In this document: positions 34,976 through 44,966 of the stretch, one piece after another
Position numbering within the stretch: position 1 is the first letter of the stretch
Layout: the number at the start of each line of letters is the position of its first letter
Source: Zhengella mangrovi
GTDB taxonomy: Bacteria > Pseudomonadota > Alphaproteobacteria > Rhizobiales > Rhizobiaceae
Assembly (NCBI RefSeq): GCF_002727065.1
Contig: NZ_PDVP01000001.1
Coordinates: forward strand, 434,001 to 498,000
DNA: 64,000 nucleotides
Direction of reading: 5' to 3'
Made by a program: the position numbers and the translations under genes
Notes under the pieces: generated by a model
What the model saw: the letters and a program-made list of their open reading frames with translations, nothing else
Told to the model about the DNA's origin: nothing
Databases searched by the model: none

Positions 34976-36196
34976 ATGAGCGCGCTCTGGAAGAAGAGCC
35001 GCGCCTTCCTCTCCACGCGCGGCGGCAATTTTGCTATCGGCATGGGCCTTCTGGGCCTCCCGCTCGCCGTTGCCGCGTCCATGGCTCTGGACATCTACTC
35101 CATCGGGCGAATCCGCGCGCAGATGCAGGATGCCGCAGATGCCGCCGTCATGAGCGCCGCCCTGAATGCCGGAAGCGCGAGTGTTGCCACCCTGGCCGGC
35201 GACACTTTCCAGGCCAACATCCGCAGTACGGCCTATGGTCTGCAGGAGAGCCTGCCGGCCTTCAGCTACCTTGGCCAGTCCGCCGACGCGGACGGGAACC
35301 CCACGGTCAGCGGCAAGGCGACCTTCGCCTATTCCCGGCTCCTGCCGTTCGGGCCACAGGGCGGGTCGGGCAATGACGTCGCGATCACGGTTGAGACCCG
35401 GGTCACGGTCCCGCCCGGCATGCCGGCCTGTCTCTTTGCCCTGTCGCGCACAGAGGGCCGGGCCGTTGACGTCAGTGGTTCCGCCCTGGTTGATGTGAAG
35501 GGCTGCGTGGTGGCTTCCAATTCGCAGGCCGGCGATGCCCTCTACGTGGGTGGATCGGGCGCCCTCAGCGCGGAATGCGCAATCTCCTCTGGCGGCATCG
35601 ACGATAACGGCGGACTGACCACGGATTGCGACTGGAACCGCACGAACTACATGCCTTCGCCCGATCCGTTGAAGGACCTGCCCCCGCCATTGCCGGGCGT
35701 CGTGTTTCCCGATCCCGCCAAGGCCGATCTGACGGTCCAGCCCGGGCGCTACAACAACCTCACCCTGGACGGGACGAAGACGTTGCAGCCCGGTCTCTAC
35801 TATGTCGACGGCAGCCTGACGATCAAGGGCGACATCACCGGCGATGGCGTGACCTTCTTCCTGAAGGACGGGGCGGTGACGCTCAATGGCGGCGCCAACC
35901 TGCGCATTCGCCCGCCGACGGCCGGAACCTATGCCGGGATTTCCTTTTTTGGCGATCCGGCGAATCTCAACACGCAGAAGTTCACCGGCAACGGGACCAT
36001 CGACATCGACGGGTTCGTCTATTTTCCCGCCGGCGACGTCATCTACCAGGGCAACAGTTCCACCTATTCCGAATGCCTTCGCATCATCGCCGATACGGTC
36101 ACGATGACAGGCAATTCATCCATGGCCGCCGATTGCAGCGCCAGGCTTGGAGGGCGCGAAGCGCTGGTGGTCGGAACGCCCTACATCTCCGGCTGA
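34976..36196 (+). CDS. TadG-like N-terminus fused to a beta-helix-like polymer domain
   Basis: A 406-residue protein. Residues 15-45 (GGNFAIGMGLLGLPLAVAAS, then LDIYSIGRIRAQMQDAADAA) are the pseudopilin-like membrane anchor of TadE/TadG proteins. From about 165 on there are short repeating beta strands (TLDGTKTLQPGLYYVDGSLTIKG, FFLKDGAVTLNGGANLRI, FTGNGTIDIDGFVYFPAGDV) as in right-handed beta-helix or polymer-forming domains, with paired cysteines. A von Willebrand domain is missing. No tad pilus cluster is seen nearby. It is probably a surface or periplasmic protein; role unknown. Confidence 0.75.
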   Translation: MSALWKKSRAFLSTRGGNFAIGMGLLGLPLAVAASMALDIYSIGRIRAQMQDAADAAVMSAALNAGSASVATLAGDTFQANIRSTAYGLQESLPAFSYLGQSADADGNPTVSGKATFAYSRLLPFGPQGGSGNDVAITVETRVTVPPGMPACLFALSRTEGRAVDVSGSALVDVKGCVVASNSQAGDALYVGGSGALSAECAISSGGIDDNGGLTTDCDWNRTNYMPSPDPLKDLPPPLPGVVFPDPAKADLTVQPGRYNNLTLDGTKTLQPGLYYVDGSLTIKGDITGDGVTFFLKDGAVTLNGGANLRIRPPTAGTYAGISFFGDPANLNTQKFTGNGTIDIDGFVYFPAGDVIYQGNSSTYSECLRIIADTVTMTGNSSMAADCSARLGGREALVVGTPYISG

Positions 36197-36202
36197 AACC
36201 GG

Positions 36203-37453
36203 TCACTCGCCGGACGGGTTTTCCTCGCCGCGCGGGTCGAGGTTGAAGGCTTCCGGCGTGGTTGCCCGCTCCACCGGAAGGGTCTGGAACACGTCCTTCT
36301 CCTCCTGCGCGACGGGTGCCCGCTGACGCATGCGCCATGCCGTGTAGGGCACGATCAGGCCGTGCGCAGCCGCGGTGGCCAGGAAGATGCCCTCCGGGCG
36401 CAGGCTTTCCATCAGCGTTGCGCCGAGCAGCGGTCCGGCCATCGTGCCGGCGCCGTAGATCAGCAGCAGCCCGCCGGAGACCTTCACGAAATCCTCCGGC
36501 CCGGCATGGTCGTTGGCATGGGCCACGGCGATGGAATAGAGCGTGTAGGCCATGGCGCCATAGCAGCCGGTCAGCATGATGACCGAGGTCGTCCCCCGCA
36601 ATTGCAGGAAGAAGCCGCAGACCGCCACGAAGCTGGCGATACCCGCCATGGCCAGCAGCACGATGCGCCGGTCCATGCGGTCAGAAAGCCGCCCGGCCGG
36701 CAATTGCATCAACGCCCCGGCAATGACCGTCACGCTCATCATCAGCGCGATGCCCGCCGTGCTGACCCCCGCCTTGGCGCCATAGACCGCCCCGAGCGTG
36801 CCCCACGCCCCGTTGGCGATGCCGATGAGGAAACAGGCGGAAAAAGCCACCGGCGAGGTGCGGTAGAGCGACTTCAGTTCCAGCGACACCCCGGCCGGCG
36901 GCCGTGGACTGGCAACCGTCGACATGGCGATCGGGATCAGCGCCAGGCAGAACAGCGCGCCGGCGGCCATGAACGGGATCTCGCCGCGCACGTTGGCGGC
37001 CGCAAGGCTCATCTGCCCGGCCATGATGGAGGCATAGGTGACCATCATGTAAAGCCCGAAGATCGAGCCGCGCGTTTCATTGGTGGCCTTTTCATTGAGC
37101 CAGCTCTCGATGACCATGAAGGCGCCGGCCATGATGAAGCCGGTGCAGACCCGCAGGACGATCCACGTCAGCGGCTCGACGAAAATGCCGGTCATCAGGG
37201 CGATCACGGCCCCGCTGGCCGAAAAGGCGGCGAAGGCGCGCACGTGGCCGACGCTGCGCACCAGCCTTGGCGCATAGAGGCATCCGGCCACGAAGCCAGA
37301 GGCCCAGCCGGTCCCCAGCAGGCCGAGCGAAAAGGCGGAAAATCCTTCCGCCTGGCCGCGCAGCGGAAGCAGCAGCCCATGCAGGCCGCTTCCGGCGAGC
37401 AGGAATGCTGTTCCGAGAAGCAGGGCGGCAACGGGAAGGAGGCGGGCGGACAT
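36203..37453 (-). CDS. MFS transporter
   Basis: A 416-residue, 12-helix major facilitator protein. The first half has LYAPRLVRSVGHVRAFA in the motif-A loop and RVCTGFIMAGAFMVIESWLNE, the second half has GRLSDRMDRRIVLL. It resembles the YcaD-type group. The start at 37453 is preferred over 37507, because a GAGAG site precedes it and the extra 18 residues are hydrophilic. The substrate is unknown. The C-terminus meets the TadG-like gene tail to tail. Confidence 0.85.
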   Translation of the reverse strand: MSARLLPVAALLLGTAFLLAGSGLHGLLLPLRGQAEGFSAFSLGLLGTGWASGFVAGCLYAPRLVRSVGHVRAFAAFSASGAVIALMTGIFVEPLTWIVLRVCTGFIMAGAFMVIESWLNEKATNETRGSIFGLYMMVTYASIMAGQMSLAAANVRGEIPFMAAGALFCLALIPIAMSTVASPRPPAGVSLELKSLYRTSPVAFSACFLIGIANGAWGTLGAVYGAKAGVSTAGIALMMSVTVIAGALMQLPAGRLSDRMDRRIVLLAMAGIASFVAVCGFFLQLRGTTSVIMLTGCYGAMAYTLYSIAVAHANDHAGPEDFVKVSGGLLLIYGAGTMAGPLLGATLMESLRPEGIFLATAAAHGLIVPYTAWRMRQRAPVAQEEKDVFQTLPVERATTPEAFNLDPRGEENPSGE

Positions 37454-37544
37454 GCGGACACTCTCGAATCGGTCGGCGGATTGGCGGGTGGTGCTTTGCC
37501 ATGCCAATCATGGTGCGTTCATGACGCCGGCGGTGGCCTTCGCG

Positions 37545-37736
37545 TCAGCCGCGGAACAGGGCCTCGGCCGCGTTGCGGGTCGATGACTTTGCGTCCACCT
37601 CGGCCCTCAGCCGCTTGATCTCGCTCTCCAGCAGGCCGATGCGATGGGTCAGTTCGTCGACGGAAAGATCGGCCAGGTCCTGGCCGATGGCATGGGTGAC
37701 GGGCTTGCGGACAGGGTCGTCGTCGAAAACAGCCAT
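37545..37736 (-). CDS. DUF1192 family protein
   Basis: A 63-residue protein with the family pattern DDDPVRKPVTHAIGQDLADL, then SVDELTHRIGLLESEIKRL and AAEALF at the end. DUF1192 is found almost only in alphaproteobacteria; its role is not known. The ATG at 37736 has GGGAGG seven bases upstream. It is divergent from the quinone reductase gene, a pairing that is common in this order. Confidence 0.9.
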   Translation of the reverse strand: MAVFDDDPVRKPVTHAIGQDLADLSVDELTHRIGLLESEIKRLRAEVDAKSSTRNAAEALFRG

Positions 37737-37826
37737 CACAAACCTCCCTTGCCTTGGCGATCAGGGCCATGACAATACATGGTTCCATGCCGAACAGGCA
37801 AATGCCACGGAAGAAACGAGGCTCCG

Positions 37827-38825
37827 ATGAAATTGCCCGCTACGATGACCGCCATTGCCATCACCGCTCCCGGCGGCCCGATGGTCCTGAAACCGGAAAG
37901 CCGGCCCGTTCCGGAACCCGGCCCGGGAGAGGTGCTGATCCGCGTCCGCGCTGCCGGCGTCAACCGGCCCGATGTCCTTCAGCGCATGGGTGTCTACCCG
38001 CCGCCGCCCGGCGCCTCCGATCTTCCGGGACTGGAAGTGGCCGGCGAGATTGCCGCGTTGGGCGAGGGCGTGACCCGCTGGCGCGAAGGTGATTCGGTCT
38101 GCGCGCTGACGCCCGGCGGCGGCTACGCCGAGTACTGCCTTGCGCCTGCCTCCAATTGCCTGCCGTTGCCTTCGGGCTACACGTTCACCGAGGCCGGCGC
38201 GATCCCGGAGACCTATTTCACCGTCTGGCACAATGTGTTCCAGCGCGGCGGCCTGCGCGAAGGCGAGACGCTGCTCGTCCACGGCGGCACGTCGGGGATC
38301 GGCACAACCGCGATCCAGCTTGCCTCCAGCATCGGCGCCTATGTCATCGCCACCGCCGGATCGAAGGAGAAATGCGACGCCTGCCTGTCGCTCGGTGCCG
38401 ACCGGGCCATCAACTACCGCGAGGAGGATTTCGTCGCCGCCGTCCGCGAGGCCACCGACGGCAAGGGCGCGAACGTCATTCTCGACATGGTGGGCGGCGA
38501 TTACGTCGACCGGAATTACCGTGCCGCCGCGGAAGAGGGGCGCATCGTCCAGATCGCGGTCCTGGGCGGCGCCAAGGCAACGGCCGATGTCTCGCTGCTG
38601 ATGCGCAAGCGCCTGGTTCATACCGGCTCGACGCTGCGCCCGCGTTCCGTCCACTTCAAGGCCACCATTGCCGCCGAGCTCGAGACCAGGGTCTGGCCGC
38701 TCCTGGCCAGGCGTGACATTGCCCCGGTGATGGACATGATCTTCCCGCTCGCCGAGGCCTGGCGTGCTCACGAGCGGATGGAGGAAGGCAGCCACATCGG
38801 CAAGATCGTACTCGACGTCGCCTGA
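37827..38825 (+). CDS. NAD(P)H quinone oxidoreductase (zinc-free alcohol dehydrogenase family, PIG3-like)
   Basis: The 332-residue medium-chain dehydrogenase/reductase lacks zinc ligands. It has AGVNRPDVLQRMGVYPPPPG, the NADPH-binding LLVHGGTSGIGTTAIQLA, then GADRAINYREEDF and ILDMVGGDY. These match the PIG3/quinone reductase group. It reduces quinones or conjugated carbonyl compounds with NADPH. The ATG at 37827 has GAGG five bases before it. Confidence 0.9.
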   Translation: MKLPATMTAIAITAPGGPMVLKPESRPVPEPGPGEVLIRVRAAGVNRPDVLQRMGVYPPPPGASDLPGLEVAGEIAALGEGVTRWREGDSVCALTPGGGYAEYCLAPASNCLPLPSGYTFTEAGAIPETYFTVWHNVFQRGGLREGETLLVHGGTSGIGTTAIQLASSIGAYVIATAGSKEKCDACLSLGADRAINYREEDFVAAVREATDGKGANVILDMVGGDYVDRNYRAAAEEGRIVQIAVLGGAKATADVSLLMRKRLVHTGSTLRPRSVHFKATIAAELETRVWPLLARRDIAPVMDMIFPLAEAWRAHERMEEGSHIGKIVLDVA

Positions 38826-38834
38826 CGCGCCGGA

Positions 38835-39203
38835 TCACCCCTGCCAGGCGTTCTCGACGTGACGGGGCCATCGTCCCGGAACCACGGCGACGATGTCGAA
38901 ACGCAATGAGAGCGTGGCGGCATCGGGCTGGCGCGAGAGCCACAGGTCGGCGGCACTGGCAATGCGCTGGCGGGCCTGCCCGCCGACGGCGTCGTGGGCA
39001 GCGGCTTCGCTGGCCCGCGCCTTGACCTCCACGATGGCGACGGTCGTCCCGCGTCTGGCGATCAGGTCGATCTCGCCGAGCTTCGTTCGGTAGTTGCGCG
39101 CGACGATCCGGTAGCCCTTGAGCCGCAGTGCCACGGACGCCAGCCATTCGCCGCGCCGGCCGCGCTTCAGCGCCGCCTGCTTGCGGTCAGACCGCTCAGC
39201 CAT
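38835..39203 (-). CDS. YraN family protein (UPF0102)
   Basis: A 122-residue protein of the predicted endonuclease-like family: [21 protein letters not shown], then the nuclease-like [21 protein letters not shown] (acidic residues and ExK). Its role is unsettled. The ATG at 39203 overlaps the rsmI stop by eight bases. Longer frames in the same phase are rsmI shadow. With rsmI and the lipoprotein at 40255 it forms the yraL-yraM-yraN neighbourhood known in many proteobacteria. Confidence 0.9.
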   Translation of the reverse strand: MAERSDRKQAALKRGRRGEWLASVALRLKGYRIVARNYRTKLGEIDLIARRGTTVAIVEVKARASEAAAHDAVGGQARQRIASAADLWLSRQPDAATLSLRFDIVAVVPGRWPRHVENAWQG

Positions 39204-40146
39204 TGCCGCCCTTGCCCTTGAGGGCAACGATGCGCGCGAACAGGTCGGATTTCGCCAGGCCCGTCTGCCTGGCCGCCTGGGCTGCCGCGCGTGACGCCGG
39301 AAGGGTTTCGGCCAGTTCCCGCAGCAGCGCGTCGACATCGGCTTCGGCCGGAACCGCCGCGGCCGACGGCGGTGCAACGCAGACGACGATCTCGCCTTTC
39401 GGCGCGCCGGCATCCGCGTAGTGGTCGCGGAGGGTGTCGAGCGTATCCCGGCGCACCTCCTCGAAAGCCTTGGTGAGCTCGCGCGCGACAGCAGCAGGCC
39501 GGTCGCCGAACACGTCCGCCATGGCCGACAGGCTGGCGGCCAGCCGGCGCGGGGATTCGTAGAAGACCAGCGTTCCGGGAATGGCCTTGAGCGCATCCAG
39601 CCGCGTTCGCCGCTGGCCATCCTTCACCGGAAGGAAGCCGGCAAAGAAAAACGCGTCGGTCGGCAGGCCGGACGCCGTCAATGCGGCCAGCAGGGCCGAG
39701 GCGCCCGGGATCGGGACCACCGGCAGACCGGCAGCCAGCACCTCCTCCACCAGCCTGTAGCCGGGATCGGAAAGCAGAGGCGTGCCCGCATCGCTGACCA
39801 GTGCCACGGACTGGCCCTGCGCCATGGCGCCGACCAGTTTCGGGCCGGCCGACGCGGCGTTGTGCTCGTGGTAGGCCGTGGTGCGCGCGCGGATGCCGTA
39901 GCGGTTCAGGAGCACACGCGTCGTGCGCGTATCCTCGCAGGCCACGGTGTCGGCCCCGGCGAGAACCTCCAGGGCCCGGACCGTGATGTCCGAGAGATTG
40001 CCGATTGGCGTGGCGACCAGGTGAAGCCCGGCTGGCAGCGGCCGTGCCGGGAAGGCGGCCTGGCCGATCATGAAGCCGCCCTTGTGCCCGGATGTTTCTC
40101 CCTCCGGGGCTGTGTCGTCGCGATCCTGGCTCCTGGCCTTGCTCAT
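39196..40146 (-). CDS. rsmI: 16S rRNA (cytidine-1402-2'-O)-methyltransferase
   Basis: A 316-residue SAM enzyme of the tetrapyrrole methylase fold that methylates the ribose of C1402 in 16S rRNA. Family motifs are [52 protein letters not shown] and [10 protein letters not shown], then FAGFLPVK. The first 25 or so residues are a polar extension. It is cotranscribed with yraN and divergent from the lipoprotein gene. Confidence 0.95.
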   Translation of the reverse strand: MSKARSQDRDDTAPEGETSGHKGGFMIGQAAFPARPLPAGLHLVATPIGNLSDITVRALEVLAGADTVACEDTRTTRVLLNRYGIRARTTAYHEHNAASAGPKLVGAMAQGQSVALVSDAGTPLLSDPGYRLVEEVLAAGLPVVPIPGASALLAALTASGLPTDAFFFAGFLPVKDGQRRTRLDALKAIPGTLVFYESPRRLAASLSAMADVFGDRPAAVARELTKAFEEVRRDTLDTLRDHYADAGAPKGEIVVCVAPPSAAAVPAEADVDALLRELAETLPASRAAAQAARQTGLAKSDLFARIVALKGKGGNG

Positions 40147-40254
40147 AACCTGTTACTAACCTTAACGAATGCTTGCCAACAGCCTGCCCGGATTGCGACA
40201 TTGCGACAATGGCGCTTTCGCGCTTGTAACATGCAAGGGCAGGGTGGGGCAGGC

Positions 40255-41463
40255 ATGATCGCAGCAATTTTCGGAAACGCCCGCCGCTGGGCCATGGCTG
40301 CAGGCCTCGCCCTGCTGGCCGGTTGCCAGGGTGTGCCGATGGGATTGCCGGCCCCGGGCATCAACGGCCTGCCGGTCGAGCAGCCGACCCCCGTTCCCGC
40401 CACGCTGCCGCCTGCCAAGGGCGAGATCATCGGCAACGGACCGGTGCGCGTGGCCATGCTGCTGCCGCTCACGGCGCCGGGCAACGCCGGCGTCGTCGCC
40501 AAGGGCTTTCGCAATGCCGCAGCGCTCGCCGTGGATGATTTCGCGGGCAGCGTCGAATTGGTCGTCAAGGATACGGCCGGTGTTCCGAACACAGCCACCG
40601 ACGCCGCCGGCGAGGCCTTCAACGAGGGTGCGGCGATCGTCCTGGGGCCGCTGTTTTCCGGCAACGTCTCCGCCGTGAGCGGGGTCCTGGAACCGCGCGG
40701 CCGCATGATGATCGCCTTTTCGTCCGATGCCAGCGTCGCGCGCCGCGGCGTCTACCTGAATTCGTTCCTGCCCGGCGATATCATCCGGCGTACGCTCGAT
40801 CATGCCGCCGCGCAGGGAGTCCGCCGGATCATGGCCATCGTCCCGGATGGCGCCTTCGGCATCCTGGTCGAGCGCACGGCGCGCGAAACCCTGTCCCGTT
40901 CCGGCGGCGAACTGGTCGGCGTCGTCCGTTACACCTATGACGATTCCTCCGTCGCCAAGGCGGTCGCCGACTCCCTGCCGCTGATCGCCCGGGCCGACGC
41001 CATCCTTCTCCCCGACGGCGGCAACACGCCCGGCGTCTTTGCCCGCCAGTTGCGGGAAGCGGGCGCCGAACTGCAGGGCAAGCGCTTCCTCGGTTCCGGC
41101 CAGTGGTCCGGTGCGGAACTGGGCGATGCGGCCTTCAATGGCGCCTGGTATGCCGATGTCGACCAGACAAGGCTCGGCCAGTTCGCCACACGCTATCAGC
41201 AAAAATACGGCGAGAAGCCGGTTCCCAACATGGCGCTTGGCTACGATACGCTGGCTCTGGTGGCCGGTCTCGCGCGCAATGGCGGGGCGGCCGCTCTCAA
41301 TGCCGCGAAACTGGAATCGCCGGGCGGGTTCAACGGCTATGCGGGCCTCTTCCGCCTGCGTTCCGACGGCCGCAACGAGCGTGGCTATGCCGTCTACGAG
41401 ATTCGCGAAGGCAAGGCCCACGTCGTGGCCCCGGCGCCGACGGACTTCCGCCCCGGCTACTGA
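40255..41463 (+). CDS. Penicillin-binding protein activator-like lipoprotein (LpoA/YraM family)
   Basis: The 402-residue protein has a lipoprotein signal (ALLAGC, lipidated Cys24) and then one periplasmic-binding-protein-type domain (VRVAMLLPLTAPGNAGVVAK, ILLPDGGN, NMALGYDTLALVAGL). Enterobacterial LpoA is longer because of an extra N-terminal domain; the alphaproteobacterial forms lack it, as here. The place beside rsmI and yraN supports the assignment. Whether it activates a class A penicillin-binding protein in this organism is inference. An in-frame ATG at 40231 has a weaker ribosome site. Confidence 0.85.
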   Translation: MIAAIFGNARRWAMAAGLALLAGCQGVPMGLPAPGINGLPVEQPTPVPATLPPAKGEIIGNGPVRVAMLLPLTAPGNAGVVAKGFRNAAALAVDDFAGSVELVVKDTAGVPNTATDAAGEAFNEGAAIVLGPLFSGNVSAVSGVLEPRGRMMIAFSSDASVARRGVYLNSFLPGDIIRRTLDHAAAQGVRRIMAIVPDGAFGILVERTARETLSRSGGELVGVVRYTYDDSSVAKAVADSLPLIARADAILLPDGGNTPGVFARQLREAGAELQGKRFLGSGQWSGAELGDAAFNGAWYADVDQTRLGQFATRYQQKYGEKPVPNMALGYDTLALVAGLARNGGAAALNAAKLESPGGFNGYAGLFRLRSDGRNERGYAVYEIREGKAHVVAPAPTDFRPGY

Positions 41464-41479
41464 CCGGACCTGTTCTGGA

Positions 41480-42817
41480 TCACGCCAGCATGTGCGCCAT
41501 CAGCGCGCGCAATTGCGCCGGCTTGACCGGCTTGCGCATCACTTCCATGTGGGCGCTGCGCGCCACCTGGGCCAGGTCCTCGGAGAAATCGGCCGTGGTG
41601 ATGAGGGCCGGGATCGCCTTGCGTGACAGGCGGCGGGTCTCGGTGATGACTTCCGTGCCGAGGTCCCCGTGGTCGAGGTGCTGGTCGGCGATGATGATGT
41701 CCGGCTCGAAACCGCCATCCTCGATATGCGCCAGCGTCTCCGCCAGGCAGGCCCCGTCGCGCACGTCGCACCCCCAGCGCTGCAGCAGGATCGACATGGC
41801 GCGGCGCACGGCCGCGTCGTTCTCGACCAGAAGCACCCTTGCCCCGTCGAGGCCGTAGGTTCGCGGCCGTTCCGGCTCGCTCGTGCCGATGCTGGCGGCT
41901 TCGACCAGCGGACGCGCGGCCATCGGTGCATTGAGCCGGAACACCGTGCCCTTGCCGACGACGGAGGTGAAGTTGAGCGGATGGTCCAGTGCGGCGACCA
42001 TGCGCTTGACGATGGAGAGGCCGAGGCCGAGCCCGCCCGATCCGTCGTCGGACAGGTCCGGCCCGCGATGGAACTCCTCGAACACCGCGTCGAACTCGTC
42101 TTCCGGGATCCCGGTGCCGGTATCGATGACATCGACGCGTACCTGGTCGCCCCGGGCGCGCGCGGCCACGAAGACGCCACCGCTGCGCGTGTAGCGGATC
42201 GCGTTGGAAACGATGTTCTGGACCACCCGCCGGTACATGCCCTGGTCCGAGAGAACCGCCAGCCGCGTTGGCCGGAACCGCAATCGCAGCCCCTTGCGCT
42301 CGGCGAGTGGGGCGAAGTCCGATTGCAGCGACTGGAACAGCGTGTCGAGTTGAACCGTTGTGATTTCCGGCCGCACCACTCCCGCATCGAGCTTGGAAAT
42401 GTCGAGCAGCGTGCGCAGCAATTCCTCCATCGTTTCCAGCGACCGTTCCACCTGCTGTGCCATGGTCCGGCCGTCCTGCGTGGTCTGCAGGTCGGAAAGC
42501 GCCGAGATCGACAGGCGGGCCGCGTTGAGCGGCTGAAGGACGTCGTGGCTGGCAGCCGCGAGGAAGCGCGTCTTCGACAGGTTGGCGATCTCGGCTGCTT
42601 CCTTGGCCTGCACCAGGTCCTGGTTGGTCTTTTCCAGCCGGCGCAGCGTCGACCGCAGTTCCTCGGTGCGTGCGCGGATCCGCCCTTCCAGGTTGATGGC
42701 GGTCTGGAACAGCGAAAACGCGTTGCCCTGCTGGTCCATCGACTGCTCGACGCGTGACATCAGCGCCTGGTTGATGCGTCGCAGCCGTTCGATATCGTCG
42801 ATTTCGCTGATGTTCAT
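41480..42817 (-). CDS. Hybrid sensor histidine kinase / receiver protein (NahK-like)
   Basis: A 445-residue soluble hybrid kinase. Order: coiled-coil start (1-80), dimerisation and phosphoacceptor domain with His91 in AAASHDVLQPLNAARL, ATPase domain with N-box NAIRYT, DTGTGIPEDEF and GGLGLGLSIV, and a receiver domain with the phosphate-accepting Asp378 (IIIADQHLDH) and Lys429. There is no sensor domain or membrane helix, so the input must come from a partner. The gene just upstream (13-base gap) encodes a FIST protein, the arrangement of NosP and NahK. Confidence 0.88.
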   Translation of the reverse strand: MNISEIDDIERLRRINQALMSRVEQSMDQQGNAFSLFQTAINLEGRIRARTEELRSTLRRLEKTNQDLVQAKEAAEIANLSKTRFLAAASHDVLQPLNAARLSISALSDLQTTQDGRTMAQQVERSLETMEELLRTLLDISKLDAGVVRPEITTVQLDTLFQSLQSDFAPLAERKGLRLRFRPTRLAVLSDQGMYRRVVQNIVSNAIRYTRSGGVFVAARARGDQVRVDVIDTGTGIPEDEFDAVFEEFHRGPDLSDDGSGGLGLGLSIVKRMVAALDHPLNFTSVVGKGTVFRLNAPMAARPLVEAASIGTSEPERPRTYGLDGARVLLVENDAAVRRAMSILLQRWGCDVRDGACLAETLAHIEDGGFEPDIIIADQHLDHGDLGTEVITETRRLSRKAIPALITTADFSEDLAQVARSAHMEVMRKPVKPAQLRALMAHMLA

Positions 42818-42830
42818 GCCGGCCGGGATC

Positions 42831-43967
42831 CTATTCCGCGGCTTCCTGCACGCGCCCGAAAGCCACGCCCGTGAAGGTCTGGTTCAGGTGCATGGAGCGG
42901 AACTGCTCGCCGTAGGTGGCAAACCCGATCACGTTGTTGGTCCGGTAAAGTTCCGAGACGTCGCGGATGATCTGCCGGTTCTGCGCATCGAGCCGACGGT
43001 GTGTGCATTCGAAGCCGAGGATCACGTCGATCCCCTTGAGCTGCGTGGCGACGTCGGTCAGGGCCTGGCGCGTGGTTTCCACCATGCCGGTCGGCTCCGC
43101 CACCGTCAGCACCACGCCGTCGTCGATGGCGCAGAAGAAGGAAAGCGACCCGTCCTCGTTCACCTTCTGGATCGAGCGGCAATAGTATTCGCCGCCGACC
43201 CGCACCACCACCGGGTGCGTCGCGAAGGAGAGCGGAGACAGCGAGGCCGGGTCCATGCCGATCGCGTCGGCATATTCCAGTGCAGCCGGGGCGGCATTCA
43301 GCTCGTGGACGATCCGGTGATCGGGATCCGAGGCGGTGACGACGAGCTTCTTGGCCGTCGGCACGAAATTGTCGGTCTTGAAGATGTGGAAGGGCACATC
43401 GGTGGAAACCAGCGCGATCACCGCGGCGCGATTGTGGACGCGGCCGTCATGGATGATCGTCGTTTCCTTGAAATCGAGATCGTCCCCGGCCGAACCGCCG
43501 ATCAGCGGGATATCGTCCAGTCCCCAGTGGATCGCCGATGTCACCGCTTCCTCGGCATAGCACATGCCGTCGATCAGCAGCACGGCGAAGGTCCGCGCAC
43601 CGGCCGGCTTGTCGGCCTGTTGCAGCGCGTGGCGGGCCAGCTCGACGCGGCCGGTGATGCTCTCCATGCCCGCGTTGGTCACGTCTTCGATGAGGGTTGT
43701 CACCACGGTGAACCGGCTCGCCGGCAGGATCATCGCGATGGCCTGGCCGTCCTGCAGGCCTTCCGGCGTGATCTCGCCCGCCGTGGTGCAGCATGCATGC
43801 GCCACCCCGGGAGCATGGCGCCTCAGCGCGGCGGCCAGGTCACGGGCGGAATAGAGCCGCGGAGAATGGAAAATGAAAACGAAGGCGCCGTCCATCGCGG
43901 CGGCTTCGCCGGCGACCGCCTTGCAGAAATCGGCTGCGCTTCCGCCGGTTTCGGTCAGCGCGACCAT
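42831..43967 (-). CDS. FIST domain protein (NosP-like sensor)
   Basis: A 378-residue protein with FIST-N (about 25-210; VAHACCTTAGEITPEGL, GGSAGDDLDFKETTIIHDGRV) and FIST-C (about 220-360; DPDHRIVHELNAAPAALEYA, LSFFCAIDDGVVLTVAEP, ILGFECTHRRLDAQNRQI). In Pseudomonas, Legionella and others a FIST protein, NosP, binds heme and senses nitric oxide, and controls the cotranscribed kinase NahK. This gene precedes such a kinase by 13 bases. Heme binding is inferred from context only. Confidence 0.85.
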   Translation of the reverse strand: MVALTETGGSAADFCKAVAGEAAAMDGAFVFIFHSPRLYSARDLAAALRRHAPGVAHACCTTAGEITPEGLQDGQAIAMILPASRFTVVTTLIEDVTNAGMESITGRVELARHALQQADKPAGARTFAVLLIDGMCYAEEAVTSAIHWGLDDIPLIGGSAGDDLDFKETTIIHDGRVHNRAAVIALVSTDVPFHIFKTDNFVPTAKKLVVTASDPDHRIVHELNAAPAALEYADAIGMDPASLSPLSFATHPVVVRVGGEYYCRSIQKVNEDGSLSFFCAIDDGVVLTVAEPTGMVETTRQALTDVATQLKGIDVILGFECTHRRLDAQNRQIIRDVSELYRTNNVIGFATYGEQFRSMHLNQTFTGVAFGRVQEAAE

Positions 43968-44339
43968 CCCGCACGAATAGGGGCTGCGTGTCAGCGTCAG
44001 GGCCTTTTCCTCCCGTGCCGGCGCCGTCCTCTGCCTCGACGCGGCATTTTCTCATATTATGCGGTCTGCACTGCGGCAAGGCAACAGCCCGCGTTGCCAG
44101 GCCGGCACCCGGGTTCCCGCATGTCATTGCGACCGAAAGTACAATAGCTCGTGGCGGACCGGGACGGCATTGTTTTTGCGAAGGGTTTGGAGGGCCCGGC
44201 AGACGAGTTCGTGCCCGAGCCGGGTTGCGGACCGGGGCGGCAACCATCCACCTGAATCGATGACGCGGGCTTGAAAGCCTGTCGTTTTCCGTAAATTGTG
44301 GCCATGTTCAAAGCATGGTTCCTTTGGGAGGAGGACTTT
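43968..44339. other. Intergenic stretch between the FIST gene and the cox operon
   Basis: No gene is seen in these 372 bases; frames are short or antisense shadows. It must carry the divergent promoters of nosP-like (leftward) and coxS (rightward). The strong GGGAGGAGGA ribosome site of coxS is at its right end. No palindrome of note was found. Confidence 0.5.
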
Positions 44340-44828
<489 letters not shown>

Positions 44829-44966
44829 TAATTTTCGACACAGCGAAACAGCGGGAAGCGGGCAGGGTCTGCCGGACTGAGGCAGGCAGGGCGCGACGGG
44901 CCGGAAGCCAACACGGATCATCCGTCGCCACGCACTGGTCGCTCTGACAAGCGGAGGAGCTTGATA

